Shown here piece by piece: positions 52,516 to 62,815 of a stretch of 64,000 nucleotides of DNA. Location of the stretch: NCBI GenBank assembly GCA_035308165.1, contig DATGHC010000056.1:29961-93960 (forward strand), read 5' to 3'. The notes beneath the pieces are model-generated. The model searched no databases, had not been told where the DNA came from, and saw nothing but the letters and a program-made list of their open reading frames with translations. Every line of letters begins with the position of its first letter. Position 1 is the stretch's first letter. The translations under genes were made by a program, and so were the position numbers. Source of the stretch: DASTCZ01 sp035308165. Lineage in GTDB: Bacteria > Acidobacteriota > Terriglobia > Acidiferrales > UBA7541.

Positions 52516-54330
52516 TCAGCTTTTGCGGCCCGCGGTTTGAGCCTTGGATTTGGAGGGGTGCGCAGCCTTGCCGGCCGGTCGGGCGCCGGGCTTGGCCCGC
52601 AACGACGCCAGGAACGCACTGAGCGGCTGCGTGTTGAGCACGTCGGCCTTGGTGATCCACCCGCGCCTCGCGGTCAGGACGCCATATTTCATGTAAGGCA
52701 GTGTCCGGGTGGAGTGGGAGTCCGTAGAAATAACGATCTTCACACCGCGGTCGCGCGCTAATCGCAGGTGGGCGTCGCGCAGGTCCAGCCGGTCTGGGTA
52801 GGCGTTGCACTCCATGGCCACCCCCCGTTCGCGGCAAGCATCAAAAACTTTTTCCATGTCGTACTCGAACGGTTCGCGGCGGAGCAGCAAGCGGCCCGTT
52901 GGGTGCGCAATGATTTGAGTATAAGGACTTTCGATAGCCGCGAGCATGCGCTCGGTCATTTCGGCGCGCTCCATGTTCATATAGGAGTGCACTGATGCTA
53001 CGACTACATCGAGTTCTGCCAGCACTTCATCTTTGAGATCGAGCGTGCCGTCTTTGCGGATGTCCACTTCGATCCCTGCAAGCAGGCGGATGCCGTTCAC
53101 GCGTTTTTGAGCGTCGTGGATTTTTTTGATTTGTTCGAGCGTGCGCTTTTCGTCCATTCCGTTCGCAACGGTCACTGCTTGTGAGTGATCGGTGAGCGCA
53201 ATGTACTCGTATCCCAGCTCGCGCGCGGCGGCGCCCATCTCCTCGATGGAGTTTTTCCCGTCGCTCGCTACGGTGTGCATCTGCATATCCCCACGGATGT
53301 CACCTAACTCGACGAGCTTCGGCAATTCATGTCCGGCGGCGGCCTCGATTTCGCCGGTATTTTCGCGCAGCTCAGGAGGAATGTAATCGAGCTTGAGCTT
53401 CGCGTAGATTTCTTCCTCGGTCTCGCGGGCGACCGGTTTCTCGCCCTTAAGCGTGCTGAGCGCGTACTCATTGAGGGTGTAGCCCATTTTCAGCGCTCGC
53501 TGCCGCAACGAAACGTTGTGTTCTTTGGAACCGGTGAAATAGAGCAGGGCGGCGCCATAAACTTGTTTCTCAAGCAGACGGACATCCACTTGCATGCCGC
53601 TCGAAAGCAGGAAGCTGACTTTATTTTCACCGCGCGCAAGAGTTTGCTCGATGTTGGGGAATGTGAGGATATGTTCTGAAATAGCGTCCACAGTTTTTTG
53701 CGAGTGCTTCTTGCCCAGCGTCACCAGCAAATCCAAATCGCCAACCGTTTCCTTGCCGCGGCGCAGAGAACCGGCAGGCGTCACCGACTCAACCATTTCG
53801 CCCGTCTTCATGATATGGGCGACAAGTTTTTGCGCGGTCTCATCCGCGTCGTTCAAGTGGAATCGCCCGACCGCTTTCTTGAATGTTTGCGCGGCCTTCA
53901 GTATGTTTTGCTCGCTCTTTTCGCCAAACCCTTCGAGCAGCCGCAATTTGCCTTCGCTGGCGAGTTTCTCTACCGCCTCCACCGTCGCGACTTTGAATGT
54001 TTTCCAAAGCATGGCCACTTTCTTGGGGCCGAGCGATTGCAACTTCAGCAGATCCAGGATCGTCGCTGGATATTTCTTCAGCAGTTTTTTCCGGGTGCCG
54101 TAATCGCCGGTCTTCAGAATTTCCTGGATGTGCTCGGCCATGCGATCGCCGATTCCGGGCAATTCGGTCAGTTTGTCGGTGTCGCGGGCGATTTCTTCGA
54201 TGGGTTCGCTCAAGCCTTCGAGCAGTTCCGCGGCCCGTTCGTAGGCGCGGAAACGGTTATACATCGCTCCGTCAATTTCCAGGAGTTGTGCGGTTTCCCT
54301 GAGTATGTGAGCGACTTCGCGGTTGTCCAT
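52516..54330 (-). CDS. polX: DNA polymerase X with PHP domain
   Basis: About 604 residues from ATG 54330. The N-terminal half is a family X polymerase: helix-hairpin-helix LTELPGIGDRMAEHI and LQSLGPKKVAMLWK, then the catalytic GDLDLLVT motif, and the thumb with LLYFTGSKEHNVSLRQRA. The C-terminal half is a PHP domain with DMQMHTVASDGKNS, YIALTDHSQ, LLAGIEVDI, HPTGRLL and ISTDSHST, expected to give 3'-5' exonuclease or AP-endonuclease activity. The tail is Lys/Ala-rich. It works in base-excision and gap-filling repair. The chosen start has no ribosome site but has a TATAAT 6 bases before it, suggesting a leaderless mRNA. Confidence 0.95.
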   Translation of the reverse strand: MDNREVAHILRETAQLLEIDGAMYNRFRAYERAAELLEGLSEPIEEIARDTDKLTELPGIGDRMAEHIQEILKTGDYGTRKKLLKKYPATILDLLKLQSLGPKKVAMLWKTFKVATVEAVEKLASEGKLRLLEGFGEKSEQNILKAAQTFKKAVGRFHLNDADETAQKLVAHIMKTGEMVESVTPAGSLRRGKETVGDLDLLVTLGKKHSQKTVDAISEHILTFPNIEQTLARGENKVSFLLSSGMQVDVRLLEKQVYGAALLYFTGSKEHNVSLRQRALKMGYTLNEYALSTLKGEKPVARETEEEIYAKLKLDYIPPELRENTGEIEAAAGHELPKLVELGDIRGDMQMHTVASDGKNSIEEMGAAARELGYEYIALTDHSQAVTVANGMDEKRTLEQIKKIHDAQKRVNGIRLLAGIEVDIRKDGTLDLKDEVLAELDVVVASVHSYMNMERAEMTERMLAAIESPYTQIIAHPTGRLLLRREPFEYDMEKVFDACRERGVAMECNAYPDRLDLRDAHLRLARDRGVKIVISTDSHSTRTLPYMKYGVLTARRGWITKADVLNTQPLSAFLASLRAKPGARPAGKAAHPSKSKAQTAGRKS

Positions 54331-54336
54331 GGAGGG

Positions 54337-54342
54337 ATTATA
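54337..54342 (-). promoter_or_regulatory. Consensus -10 box placing polX start at +1
   Basis: On the minus strand TATAAT ends 6 bases before the polX ATG, the usual distance from -10 to the transcription start, so the mRNA would begin at or near the start codon. The -35 region is weak. Confidence 0.45.
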
Positions 54343-54385
54343 CGTTGGATGCGACAAGAAAGTGATAGCCCGCAACTAAGAAAGT

Positions 54386-54431
54386 CGGCGGGCCGCCGAA
54401 CGAAAAGGCGTTCGGACCGCGCGACCCGCCG
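54386..54431 (-). terminator. Hairpin terminator after cspA
   Basis: Two nested arms: CGGCGGG (54386-54392) with CCCGCCG (54425-54431), and CCGAACG (54396-54402) with CGTTCGG (54409-54415). On the minus strand the stem is followed by ACTTTCTT. It lies 40 bases after the cspA stop and just before the polX promoter. Confidence 0.5.
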
Positions 54432-54471
54432 CACGCGCAAGGCTGGGCACTCATGGCAGACAATTGGCCGC

Positions 54472-54672
54472 TTAGGAGACTTTCTTTACCTCCGCCGCTT
54501 GGGGACCTTTGGGGCCTTGAATAATCTCGAACTCAACGGAGTCTCCTTCGGCCAGCGACTTGTAACCGTCACCGACAATAGCGCTGTAATGGACGAAAAC
54601 ATCCGGGCCACCATCGTGCCCTATAAATCCAAAACCCTTTGAGTTGTTGAACCATTTTACTTTTCCGAGCAA
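54472..54672 (-). CDS. cspA: Cold-shock-domain protein
   Basis: 66 residues, a single OB-fold nucleic-acid-binding domain. RNP1 is KGFGFI and RNP2 is DVFVHYSAI, with VKWFNNSKGF upstream and the closing GPKGPQAAEVKKV. It is an RNA chaperone. It begins at TTG 54672 behind a consensus AGGAGG at 8 bases, so the unusual start codon is well supported. The 190-base leader upstream is long, as in cold-regulated csp genes, and contains a GTACC dyad. Confidence 0.95.
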   Translation of the reverse strand: MLGKVKWFNNSKGFGFIGHDGGPDVFVHYSAIVGDGYKSLAEGDSVEFEIIQGPKGPQAAEVKKVS

Positions 54673-54766
54673 GTGGAATTCCTCCTGTTTGATACGATTT
54701 GGGCGATTCGCCGCACACTCGCTTCACTCCACGGAATAGCCCATTGATTGGGTGGGCGCCGGGAGT

Positions 54767-54780
54767 GTACCACAAGGTAC
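54767..54780. promoter_or_regulatory. GTACC-N4-GGTAC dyad upstream of cspA
   Basis: GTACC-ACAA-GGTAC lies about 95 bases before the cspA start. The same half-sites and spacing occur upstream of glnA (40003-40016). A TACACT -10-like box overlaps it on the minus strand. The binding factor is unknown. Confidence 0.35.
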
Positions 54781-54863
54781 GAACCGTCCATATAGATGCT
54801 CGGAATGGTAATAAGGGCTGTCTGATCTGGGGAAAAAAGTGGCGTATGAGCAAATTAAGAGGT

Positions 54864-55412
54864 TTAGCTGCCTGCACCCGCCAAGTACCATGCGTAGTAA
54901 AGAATCCCGGCGACCGATTTGGCATCGTGGATCTTCCCTCGATGGATCATTCGGAGTAGAGCCTTCAGCGTGAACACCTTGACCTCGATCCGTTCATCCG
55001 CATCGAAATTGGTTTTGCCCGGAGTGAGTTCAGTGGCGGCGAACACGAACATGCGCTCTTTGACAAAGCCCGGAGTGGGGTAAACGTCCAACATTTGTCG
55101 GAAACGCTTCGCCCGGTAGCCAGTTTCCTCGGCGAGTTCGCGACGGGCGGCTTCCAGCGGTTTTTCGCCGGGCTCCATTCGACCTGCGACCAGTTCCAGA
55201 AGAAAATCTCCCGCACTGTAGCGGAATTGGCGGACGAGAAGAATGCGGCGATCTGGGAGAACCGGAAGGACAACCACAGAGCCGCTATGGGTGACGATGT
55301 CACGGGTTGTTTTGACACCGCCCGGTTCGATAACGTGGTCGTGGCGGACGCCGAAAACTCTGCCTTGATAGATTAATTTGCTGGAAAGGATTTTTGTGCG
55401 CGGCTTGCTCAA
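54864..55412 (-). CDS. nudF: Nudix hydrolase, ADP-ribose pyrophosphatase type
   Basis: 182 residues, start TTG 55412 behind GGAGG at 6 bases. The Nudix box is complete, from Gly77 through Glu83 to Arg91-Glu92, Glu95, Glu96 and Gly98. The N-terminal strands (LIYQGRVFGVRHDHVIEPGG) and the VVVLPVLPDRRILLVRQFR segment match the ADP-ribose/NudF subfamily. It hydrolyses ADP-ribose or related nucleoside diphosphates. Single gene, 190 bases upstream of cspA. Confidence 0.93.
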   Translation of the reverse strand: MSKPRTKILSSKLIYQGRVFGVRHDHVIEPGGVKTTRDIVTHSGSVVVLPVLPDRRILLVRQFRYSAGDFLLELVAGRMEPGEKPLEAARRELAEETGYRAKRFRQMLDVYPTPGFVKERMFVFAATELTPGKTNFDADERIEVKVFTLKALLRMIHRGKIHDAKSVAGILYYAWYLAGAGS

Positions 55413-55527
55413 GAATGCCTCCAGGTAAAGTTGTGCGAGCGGAAGAATGGTAGCAGGGAAAAGGGGAGTGAGGAAAAGTCGAATGGACAGGTAGAAGAAA
55501 AAGCACGCAGCGAGAAAGCTGCGCCAT

Positions 55528-56859
55528 CTACTTCTTCGCCGGGGCCGGTGGCAGAGGTTTCACGCCGTCAGCGGATTTTCGTAATTGGTCGATGGCGTCG
55601 GACGTCAACTGGTACAGAGTGGATTCGTTTTCGCGTTTGGCGATGTAGTTGTCGCCGGACTTGGCAATCTGAATCTTCTCGATGAGCTTTCCGTCATTGG
55701 AAGTGACGGTGAGGCTGATGGCCGGCGAGGCGAATCCGGGATCGACAAATTTGGCCGCGGATAATCCGCGGAGCTGCTCCACCAGAGTATCCACAGTGGA
55801 GGAATCCATCTTCGTGCCATTGGACCACCAATCCGACCCTGACTTGGTGATAGAATAGGATTTTGCTCCGTCATGAATTTCAATACTGTTCGGGTCGGCG
55901 AAACCGAAATCGAAGAGCTTGGAGTTGCGGTAATCGTCGATCCCTTTGGTGAGGGATTGGCCCAGGTCGGCCGTGAGTTTGAAAACTCCTACTACCGCGC
56001 TTGATTTGGCGTAGTAATCGTCTTTGCTTTTCCGCACTTGCAATTCTTGACTGCCCGCATCGCCCGTCATTTTCACCGTCGCAACGGGCGCCCCGGATGC
56101 AAAAGCTGACGCTGATTTCTTTACGTCTGCGTCGGTGAGGCTCAAATCCATTTTTGCATCGGTAAGTTTCCGGACAAGGTCATCCACTTTGGAACCATCC
56201 GTCCGAAGGTTGGTGGGCTTCAGAAATTGCCAGGCGTCTTTGCTGCGACCGAAGACAAGATCCTGCTTTTTGGCGACCAATTCGACTGTGGTGATTTTGT
56301 CGGAGTCGAGGGTAAGCAACCGCTTGTCGCGCAAATCTTTGAGGCCTTTGTCCAGGCTGTTCTTGACATAGCTGGCCATCATGAAAACGCGCGAGTCTCC
56401 GAGGAGGGCCGCGTAGACATCGCTGCCGGTTGGCGTGTCGTCGCCAATCAAAATGTGTTGTGTCTTATTGTCCTTCTCAGCGACGGTCAACTCCACCAAA
56501 GGGGAATCAAGGCCATATTGTTTGAGGTTCGCGGCCTTGTCTTCAATCAGGCGATCCGAGTTGATCGAAGAGGTTGCAGAGGCCAGACTTCTCGCTGCCT
56601 CCTGGTCAGCTCCGTAAACCTTGGGCGCGATGATTTGCCACTTATCCGAACTATCTCTTGTAACCACCACGGCATCCTGTCCACGGTCCTTGATTTCCAA
56701 TCGAACGATTTCCGCCTCATTCAGTGACAATATCTTGGGAGGAGTGTCTGGGGAACTCTTGGTTGAATCATCCGGGACTGGATGATGGTTGGACCAATAG
56801 AGAAATCCGGTGAGAGCCGCCAAGACCACCACAGCCAATATCAAACCACGGAATTTCAT
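55528..56859 (-). CDS. DUF4340 protein, accessory to the Gld-type ABC system
   Basis: 443 residues. One N-terminal membrane anchor (LILAVVVLAALTGFLYWS) leads to a periplasmic region with repeated beta-rich modules (LTVAEKDNKTQHILIGDDTP, VRKSKDDYYAKSSAVVGVF, YRNSKLFDFGF and IDYR-type motifs), the DUF4340 pattern. It lies 40 bases after the GldG-like gene and is the last member of the operon. The family nearly always travels with GldF/GldG; its own function is unknown. Confidence 0.87.
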   Translation of the reverse strand: MKFRGLILAVVVLAALTGFLYWSNHHPVPDDSTKSSPDTPPKILSLNEAEIVRLEIKDRGQDAVVVTRDSSDKWQIIAPKVYGADQEAARSLASATSSINSDRLIEDKAANLKQYGLDSPLVELTVAEKDNKTQHILIGDDTPTGSDVYAALLGDSRVFMMASYVKNSLDKGLKDLRDKRLLTLDSDKITTVELVAKKQDLVFGRSKDAWQFLKPTNLRTDGSKVDDLVRKLTDAKMDLSLTDADVKKSASAFASGAPVATVKMTGDAGSQELQVRKSKDDYYAKSSAVVGVFKLTADLGQSLTKGIDDYRNSKLFDFGFADPNSIEIHDGAKSYSITKSGSDWWSNGTKMDSSTVDTLVEQLRGLSAAKFVDPGFASPAISLTVTSNDGKLIEKIQIAKSGDNYIAKRENESTLYQLTSDAIDQLRKSADGVKPLPPAPAKK

Positions 56860-56899
56860 GATGAATGCCTTGATTCTCCCCAGGGTGGGTTTCTAGGAT

Positions 56900-58276
56900 T
56901 TATCGCCTGCGCCACCACACGGTTATGCCGACAAAAAGGACAAATCCGGGCAACAAGAACTGGCTGGTCAGGCGGACCATGCTCAACTCCGCTTGCGTCA
57001 TGGTGATGCGGCGGTCCTCTTGCTGCTTTGGGCGGATGGAAATCAAGTCTTCATCGGACGAAAGCCAGTTGATCGAATTTAGTGCGAGATCGGGATTTCC
57101 ATTGAAATTGATAAAGGAATTTGCGAGCCAGGCGGAGCTGCCAACAACCAAGAACCGTCCGGTGGTGTTATCAGTGCCCGTACGATATTCACCCGCGGCC
57201 GCGATGGTCATTGGGCCCCGCTTATTTTTCGGATCGTCCGGCTTGACACTGGGTGAGCTCAAATTCTCTGTGGCCAGGCTGCTGTCAGAAGTGGAAAACA
57301 ATTTCGTGACTGTGGTCTTGTCCGCATTCTTGATATCCAGAGAGCGCGAAAGCGGAAAACCGGTCGCGGAACCTTTCAGCGGGCTCACGATGGGATGGCT
57401 CTCATAGCTGGTAACCAGAGCCACTTGCGGGCCGAGCCCGGCAAGTTGCCCGATGGGATTCAGATCCAGGATTAAATCCTTGTCCAGCGTCACGCCCCAG
57501 GATTGCAAGAGGGAGGCCAGAGCGTCATTGTCGGCAATCTGCGGGCGACCGATTTTGAGCGGAGGGTCCATCAAAAACATTGCGCGCCCGCCGCCTTCAA
57601 CATACTTCTTGATGGCATCCACTTCCGGCTGTTGATAGTCCCCGGTCGGTCCGCCCACGACCAACACCGTGCAATCGGCCGGGACTTCAGCTTTTTCGAG
57701 GAGATTAATGGATCTGGCGGTGTAATCCTCCTTGCCAAGCAAATCCTTGAAGCGGGAATAACCATTTCGGTCGGAGTCGTCAATTTGGTGTTCGCCACTG
57801 CCGGTGACAAAACAGGTGTTGCGCGTATTGTTCTTCAAATCGCGAATGAAAGCTCCGGTGAGGTCTTCTTCCGTGAGCGACTTGGCCTCTTCCTTCTTTG
57901 CTCCGATTTGGACGATGGTAGTGCCAAGGCTGCGAATGCCGGCTTCGCGCGCCTTCATCGGTTCCTTTTCGGCGTCCACATATTCCACATGAACTTTTGA
58001 AGAGAGGTTGGAATATTGGTCGAGCAAGTCCTTGGCGCGAGTGAAGCGGGTGGATTGATCGAAGTAGGTGATGGTTGCCGGTTCCTTAAGCCCTTTTACG
58101 ATTTTCGCAGTTTGGTCGGAAAGGCTGTAGCGCTTGTTTGAAGTCGTATCGAATGTCTTGTTGTAGCGGTCCGCCAGGACGTTTGCTACCGTGACGATGC
58201 TGAGAATGACGAGGACATAGACGGCCACGTAAGCCGCAAATTTAGTCTGTCGTGCTTTGAGAAGCCGGTAATTCAC
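56900..58276 (-). CDS. gldG: GldG-like ABC auxiliary membrane protein
   Basis: 458 residues. An N-terminal membrane segment (FAAYVAVYVLVILSIVTVAN), a large extracytoplasmic region (an ABC-type-uncharacterised/IFT-like domain with VEYVDAEKEP, CTVLVVGGPTGDYQQPEVDA and YVEGGGRAMFLMDPP) and a C-terminal anchor (FLLPGFVLFVGITVWW) give the GldG topology. It begins at GTG 58276, abutting the permease stop codon, with GGAGG upstream. In Bacteroidetes GldA/F/G serve gliding; here motility is unlikely and the cargo is unknown. Confidence 0.88.
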   Translation of the reverse strand: MNYRLLKARQTKFAAYVAVYVLVILSIVTVANVLADRYNKTFDTTSNKRYSLSDQTAKIVKGLKEPATITYFDQSTRFTRAKDLLDQYSNLSSKVHVEYVDAEKEPMKAREAGIRSLGTTIVQIGAKKEEAKSLTEEDLTGAFIRDLKNNTRNTCFVTGSGEHQIDDSDRNGYSRFKDLLGKEDYTARSINLLEKAEVPADCTVLVVGGPTGDYQQPEVDAIKKYVEGGGRAMFLMDPPLKIGRPQIADNDALASLLQSWGVTLDKDLILDLNPIGQLAGLGPQVALVTSYESHPIVSPLKGSATGFPLSRSLDIKNADKTTVTKLFSTSDSSLATENLSSPSVKPDDPKNKRGPMTIAAAGEYRTGTDNTTGRFLVVGSSAWLANSFINFNGNPDLALNSINWLSSDEDLISIRPKQQEDRRITMTQAELSMVRLTSQFLLPGFVLFVGITVWWRRR

Positions 58277-59040
58277 TTACGACCTCCACCGCAAGGATTC
58301 CATTGAACGGACCGTCAAAAATAGCCACACAAAAATCATAGAAAGATAAAATATGGCGTCCCTGACAGAAAGAACGCCCTTGGCAAAAGAATCATAGTGA
58401 GTGATCACAGACAGGTAGGAAAGCACTCGCGCCCAGTTGGAAGAATTGAATCCACTGACCCAATCAATGACCCAGAGAAGGAGGCAGATGCCAAATGTGA
58501 CGGCGCCAGCGACGATTTGATTTTTGGTCAGAGTAGATACAAATGTTCCGATGGCCAAAAGTCCGCCGGCTAGCAAGAACAGACCCAGGAATCCGATCAA
58601 AAGCGGCTTCCAATCGGGATTGCCGTACTGGAAGAGGAAAGCGAAGCTGAAAGCCGAAACAAGAAGCATGCAGCCATAGAGCATCCAAGCGGCCAGCCAC
58701 TTACCGAGAACGATTTCCGTATCGCTGACCGGAGAAGTTGCCAGCAGTTCGATGGTGCCGGTGCGTTTTTCCTCGGCAAAAAGACGCATGGAGATCAAGG
58801 GGATAAAAAAGAGGCCGACGACGGAAATGTTTGAGAGCAGAGGACGGATTATCTGCTCGTTCACATTCATGGGGAACGACTCGCCACGCATCTGGGATTC
58901 CATCCCCACGTGAACGAAATACTCCAGTGAAGTCCAAAAAAAGAAACCGAAAATGAAAGCAAACATCACCAGAAGCAGATAAGCAATAGGAGAGGCAAAA
59001 TAGCTGCGAAGTTCTTTTCTGCAAATGATGAGCATGTTTT

Positions 59041-59044
<4 letters not shown>
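58277..59044 (-). CDS. gldF: ABC transporter permease (GldF-like)
   Basis: 255 residues, six membrane segments. Typical ABC-2-type permease: MLIICRKELRSYFASPIAYLLL at the N-terminus, a loop with MRLFAEEKRTGTIELLATSP, and GKWLAAWMLYGCMLLVS after it. The start overlaps the ATPase stop by 4 bases; the stop abuts the GldG start. It forms the membrane channel with the upstream ATPase. Confidence 0.93.
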
Positions 59045-60039
<995 letters not shown>

Positions 60040-60114
60040 GGAAACTTCTTGCGGACCTACAGTTTGATGAGTGCTGTCTTGCCCGCTGCCACTATGATTT
60101 CAAATTCGGGTCCT

Positions 60115-60144
60115 ATAATAAAAAGCTTCGATTTTGTCTGTCAA
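60115..60144 (-). promoter_or_regulatory. Near-consensus sigma-70 promoter of the Gld-type operon
   Basis: On the minus strand TTGACA (60144-60139) and TATTAT (60120-60115) are 18 bases apart. The -10 box lies 75 bases before the ATPase start. This is the best promoter match in the window. Confidence 0.55.
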
Positions 60145-60176
60145 GTGGTCACCGCGTGGGGCTGGTGCGGAGACCG

Positions 60177-60207
60177 TTGAGCGAAGTCAAAGAGTTTGGA
60201 CTATAAT
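60177..60207 (+). promoter_or_regulatory. Candidate promoter of the amidohydrolase gene
   Basis: TATAAT (60202-60207) is a perfect -10 box, with TTGAGC (60177-60182) 19 bases upstream, a little far. The gene starts 91 bases later. Confidence 0.4.
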
Positions 60208-60298
60208 CCGGCACTAATTCAGATTTCCGATTCCCAAGGAACAGTTGAGTGAGGATGGTCTCTTAAAGTCTATGACCTACCTGACTGGAGGAATGAGA

Positions 60299-61627
60299 AT
60301 GAAAGTCGTTCGATGTGCTTTTCTGATGTGTCTCGCATTGCTGGCGGCGGATTTTGCGGGGGCAGCGCCGAATGTGGTGTACGTGCGTTGCGGTAAATTG
60401 ATCTTTGACGCGGAAAGGGCGCCGCTGACGAATGCGGCGGTGATTATTACGGATGGCAAGATCACGGCGGTTGGGACGGACCTCGCCGTGCCAGATGGTG
60501 CGATGCAAGTGGACATGTCGAACTACACCGTGCTGCCGGGATTGATTGACGCGCACATCCACATTTGGACGGGACCGCGAAGCGCGAGCCCATCCGAAGG
60601 CGTGGAGGCGTTGCGCGCGCAGAAAGCAATGAGCTACGCACTGGGGTCGGGGATTGCCGCGGTCCGCGTGCTGGGGACTTCCGACTTCCTTGATGTTGCG
60701 TTGCGCGATGCGATTGATGAAGGGACGATTCCCGGGCCGCACATGATTCCGGCGGGGCACGCCATTTCTATTCCCGCGGGTCATGGGGATCAGTTTACTT
60801 TTCCGGCGAAAATTCCTCTGACGGATTACTACATTCCGTTGAACGGATTCATCAATTCACCGGATGATGCCGAAAAGGCCGTGCATCTGCAACTCAAATA
60901 CGGCGCAAAGGTGATCAAGATACTGGCGTCGGGCGGAGTGCTTTCGCCCCTCGATTCACCGGATGCAGAGCAGGTTTCACCGGAGGAGTTGCGCGTGATC
61001 GTGCAAACGGCGCATATGCTGCGCGTGAAGGTGGCGGCGCACTGCGAGAATCTGGAAACGATTCTGGCGGCAATTAACGCGGGTGTGGACTCGATCGAAC
61101 ACGGGCCGGGTTTGAATATGGAGGCCGTAAACCTGATGAAAGCGCGGCACACAAGCTATGTGCCAACCGTTTACATCGTTGACAATATTTTAGCTCATGG
61201 CGAAGAGATGCATATGGCGGATTATTCTCTGCGAAAGGCACGTGAAATTGGAGAGAGGGAATTCGCCAGCTTCAAGCTGGCGCTGCAGAACGGCGTATTC
61301 ATTGCGGCCGGATCGGACCAGGGATATGAGCCGGGGCAGGGAACCGTGCGCGATGAAGTGGTCGCCATGGTGAAGTACGGCGCGACGCCACAGCAGGCGC
61401 TGATTGCGGTCACGAAGCACAGCGCCGAGTTGGTGGGGCTCGATCAATCGTTGGGAACGGTGGCAGTCGGCAAGGAGGGGGATTTAGTGGCGGTGGAGGG
61501 CGATCCGCTTTCTGATATTCACGCGATGGAAAGGGTGCGTGCAGTGGTATTTCAGGGAAAAAGCGTGGCGCCAGCGAATCGAGGCAATCAGATCGCGCAC
61601 GCGCTTGAGGCAGCTCCACGAAACTGA
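60299..61627 (+). CDS. Exported metal-dependent amidohydrolase
   Basis: 442 residues from ATG 60299; GGAGGA lies 6 bases before, while ATG 60293 abuts it. The signal peptide (VVRCAFLMCLALLAADFAGAA) is cut near AP. A beta-sandwich opens the chain, then the TIM barrel has DAHIHIW (His86, His88), KILASGG with the candidate carboxylated lysine, AAHCEN, SIEHG and GSDQGYEPG. It ends in the closing sandwich (GKEGDLVAVEGDPLSDI). It belongs to the imidazolonepropionase-like/Xaa-Pro (prolidase-like) secreted group. The natural substrate, probably a peptide or cyclic amide, is not known. Confidence 0.9.
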   Translation: MKVVRCAFLMCLALLAADFAGAAPNVVYVRCGKLIFDAERAPLTNAAVIITDGKITAVGTDLAVPDGAMQVDMSNYTVLPGLIDAHIHIWTGPRSASPSEGVEALRAQKAMSYALGSGIAAVRVLGTSDFLDVALRDAIDEGTIPGPHMIPAGHAISIPAGHGDQFTFPAKIPLTDYYIPLNGFINSPDDAEKAVHLQLKYGAKVIKILASGGVLSPLDSPDAEQVSPEELRVIVQTAHMLRVKVAAHCENLETILAAINAGVDSIEHGPGLNMEAVNLMKARHTSYVPTVYIVDNILAHGEEMHMADYSLRKAREIGEREFASFKLALQNGVFIAAGSDQGYEPGQGTVRDEVVAMVKYGATPQQALIAVTKHSAELVGLDQSLGTVAVGKEGDLVAVEGDPLSDIHAMERVRAVVFQGKSVAPANRGNQIAHALEAAPRN

Positions 61628-61749
61628 ATCAACTAACATCGGCGGTTCTCGAATAACGAGAACCGGGATCAATTCATGAACGTTTTAGCCAGATTGAAAG
61701 CGGCGAGTCCCGCGCCTATACTGACGTGAGGAGCGGCGGCGCTCGCGAC

Positions 61750-62547
61750 ATGCCCAATTCCACGCAAACGAATACGGCCACAATTTCCACGCTGGTCATT
61801 GACGACGAGAAACCTGCGCGGGATGAACTTATCTTCATGCTGAAGATGTTTCCGGAGATAAGCATTGTGGGGCAGGGGAGGAATGGCGTGGAGGCACTTA
61901 GCCTCATCAAAGAACATTCGCCGGACCTGGTTTTTTTGGATGTGCAAATGCCCGGGCTGGACGGCTTCGGAGTAATCAAGAAACTTGTGGACCGCAAGAT
62001 GCGCGTGCCGCACATTGTTTTTGCGACGGCGTACGATCACTACGCTGTGCAGGCGTTTGACGTCAATGCGGTGGATTATGTGTTGAAGCCGTTCGACAAA
62101 TCGAGGCTGGCCAAAGCGATTTCGCGAGCCAAGAGAATCATGGAAGCCACGACCTCACCTGCGGACAAGTTGGAATCACTGGTGACCCAGTTGGGGTTGG
62201 CGAAATCGCAGCCGGTGAAGTTGCTGGTGAAGGCTCAACAACGCATGATGCTGGTGGATGCCGAAGACGTTGTGTTCGCTAGCATTGAAGATGGATTGAT
62301 AACTGTGGTTGCGCGGGAAGTGGAAGGCACGTCGAATTACCGCACGATTGAAGAGCTACAGGCCTCGCTTGATGCGGAACAGTTTTGGCGGGCGCACCGA
62401 TCTTACCTGGTGAACATTAATCACATTAAGGAAGTGGTGCCGTGGTTCAAGTCGAGCTATGTGCTGAAGATGAATGACAAGAAAGGCTCGGAGATACCGG
62501 TGAGCCGGGCGCAGACGAAACGGTTGCGCGAATTGTTGAAGCTGTAA
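61750..62547 (+). CDS. LytTR-family response regulator
   Basis: 265 residues from ATG 61750; the longer frame from GTG 61726 is possible, and neither has a well-placed ribosome site. An N-terminal receiver has Asp64 in VFLDVQMPG, a TAYDHYAVQAF segment and Lys in YVLKPFD. The C-terminal LytTR DNA-binding domain has the typical DAEDVVFASIEDGLITVV, FWRAHRSYLVNINHIKEV and PVSRAQTKRLREL. It is an AgrA/LytR-type transcription regulator. No kinase is adjacent. It is followed immediately by a small membrane-protein gene. Confidence 0.93.
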   Translation: MPNSTQTNTATISTLVIDDEKPARDELIFMLKMFPEISIVGQGRNGVEALSLIKEHSPDLVFLDVQMPGLDGFGVIKKLVDRKMRVPHIVFATAYDHYAVQAFDVNAVDYVLKPFDKSRLAKAISRAKRIMEATTSPADKLESLVTQLGLAKSQPVKLLVKAQQRMMLVDAEDVVFASIEDGLITVVAREVEGTSNYRTIEELQASLDAEQFWRAHRSYLVNINHIKEVVPWFKSSYVLKMNDKKGSEIPVSRAQTKRLRELLKL

Positions 62548-62814
62548 GTGAGCGGGATGAACGGCGGCGGCCCAATTTGGGGACGGGTTCTCGGAATTCA
62601 GGTGGCGGCGCTGGGACTGACGCTGCTCGTTGTGGGCGGACTGCTAACTCGAAATGCGGTGATGGGAAAGCACCTGAAGAATGGCTGGCTGGTAAGCACG
62701 AACGACCAGAATCCGGGGGAGCCGGAGTGGTATCACCGGGTTTCTACATTTGGAGTTGGCGTGGCGCTGGTGGTTCTGGGGCTCTGGGTGACGCTGCGGA
62801 CGATTTTGATGTGA
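62548..62814 (+). CDS. Small two-TM membrane protein
   Basis: 88 residues, two membrane segments (VAALGLTLLVVGGLLT and VALVVLGLWVTLRTI) joined by a polar loop with NDQNPGEPEWYHR. GTG 62548 directly abuts the regulator stop; ATG 62557 is an alternative. No family is recognised. The tight linkage suggests cotranscription with the LytTR gene and the hydrolase (1-base gap). Confidence 0.72.
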   Translation: MSGMNGGGPIWGRVLGIQVAALGLTLLVVGGLLTRNAVMGKHLKNGWLVSTNDQNPGEPEWYHRVSTFGVGVALVVLGLWVTLRTILM

Positions 62815-62815
62815 C

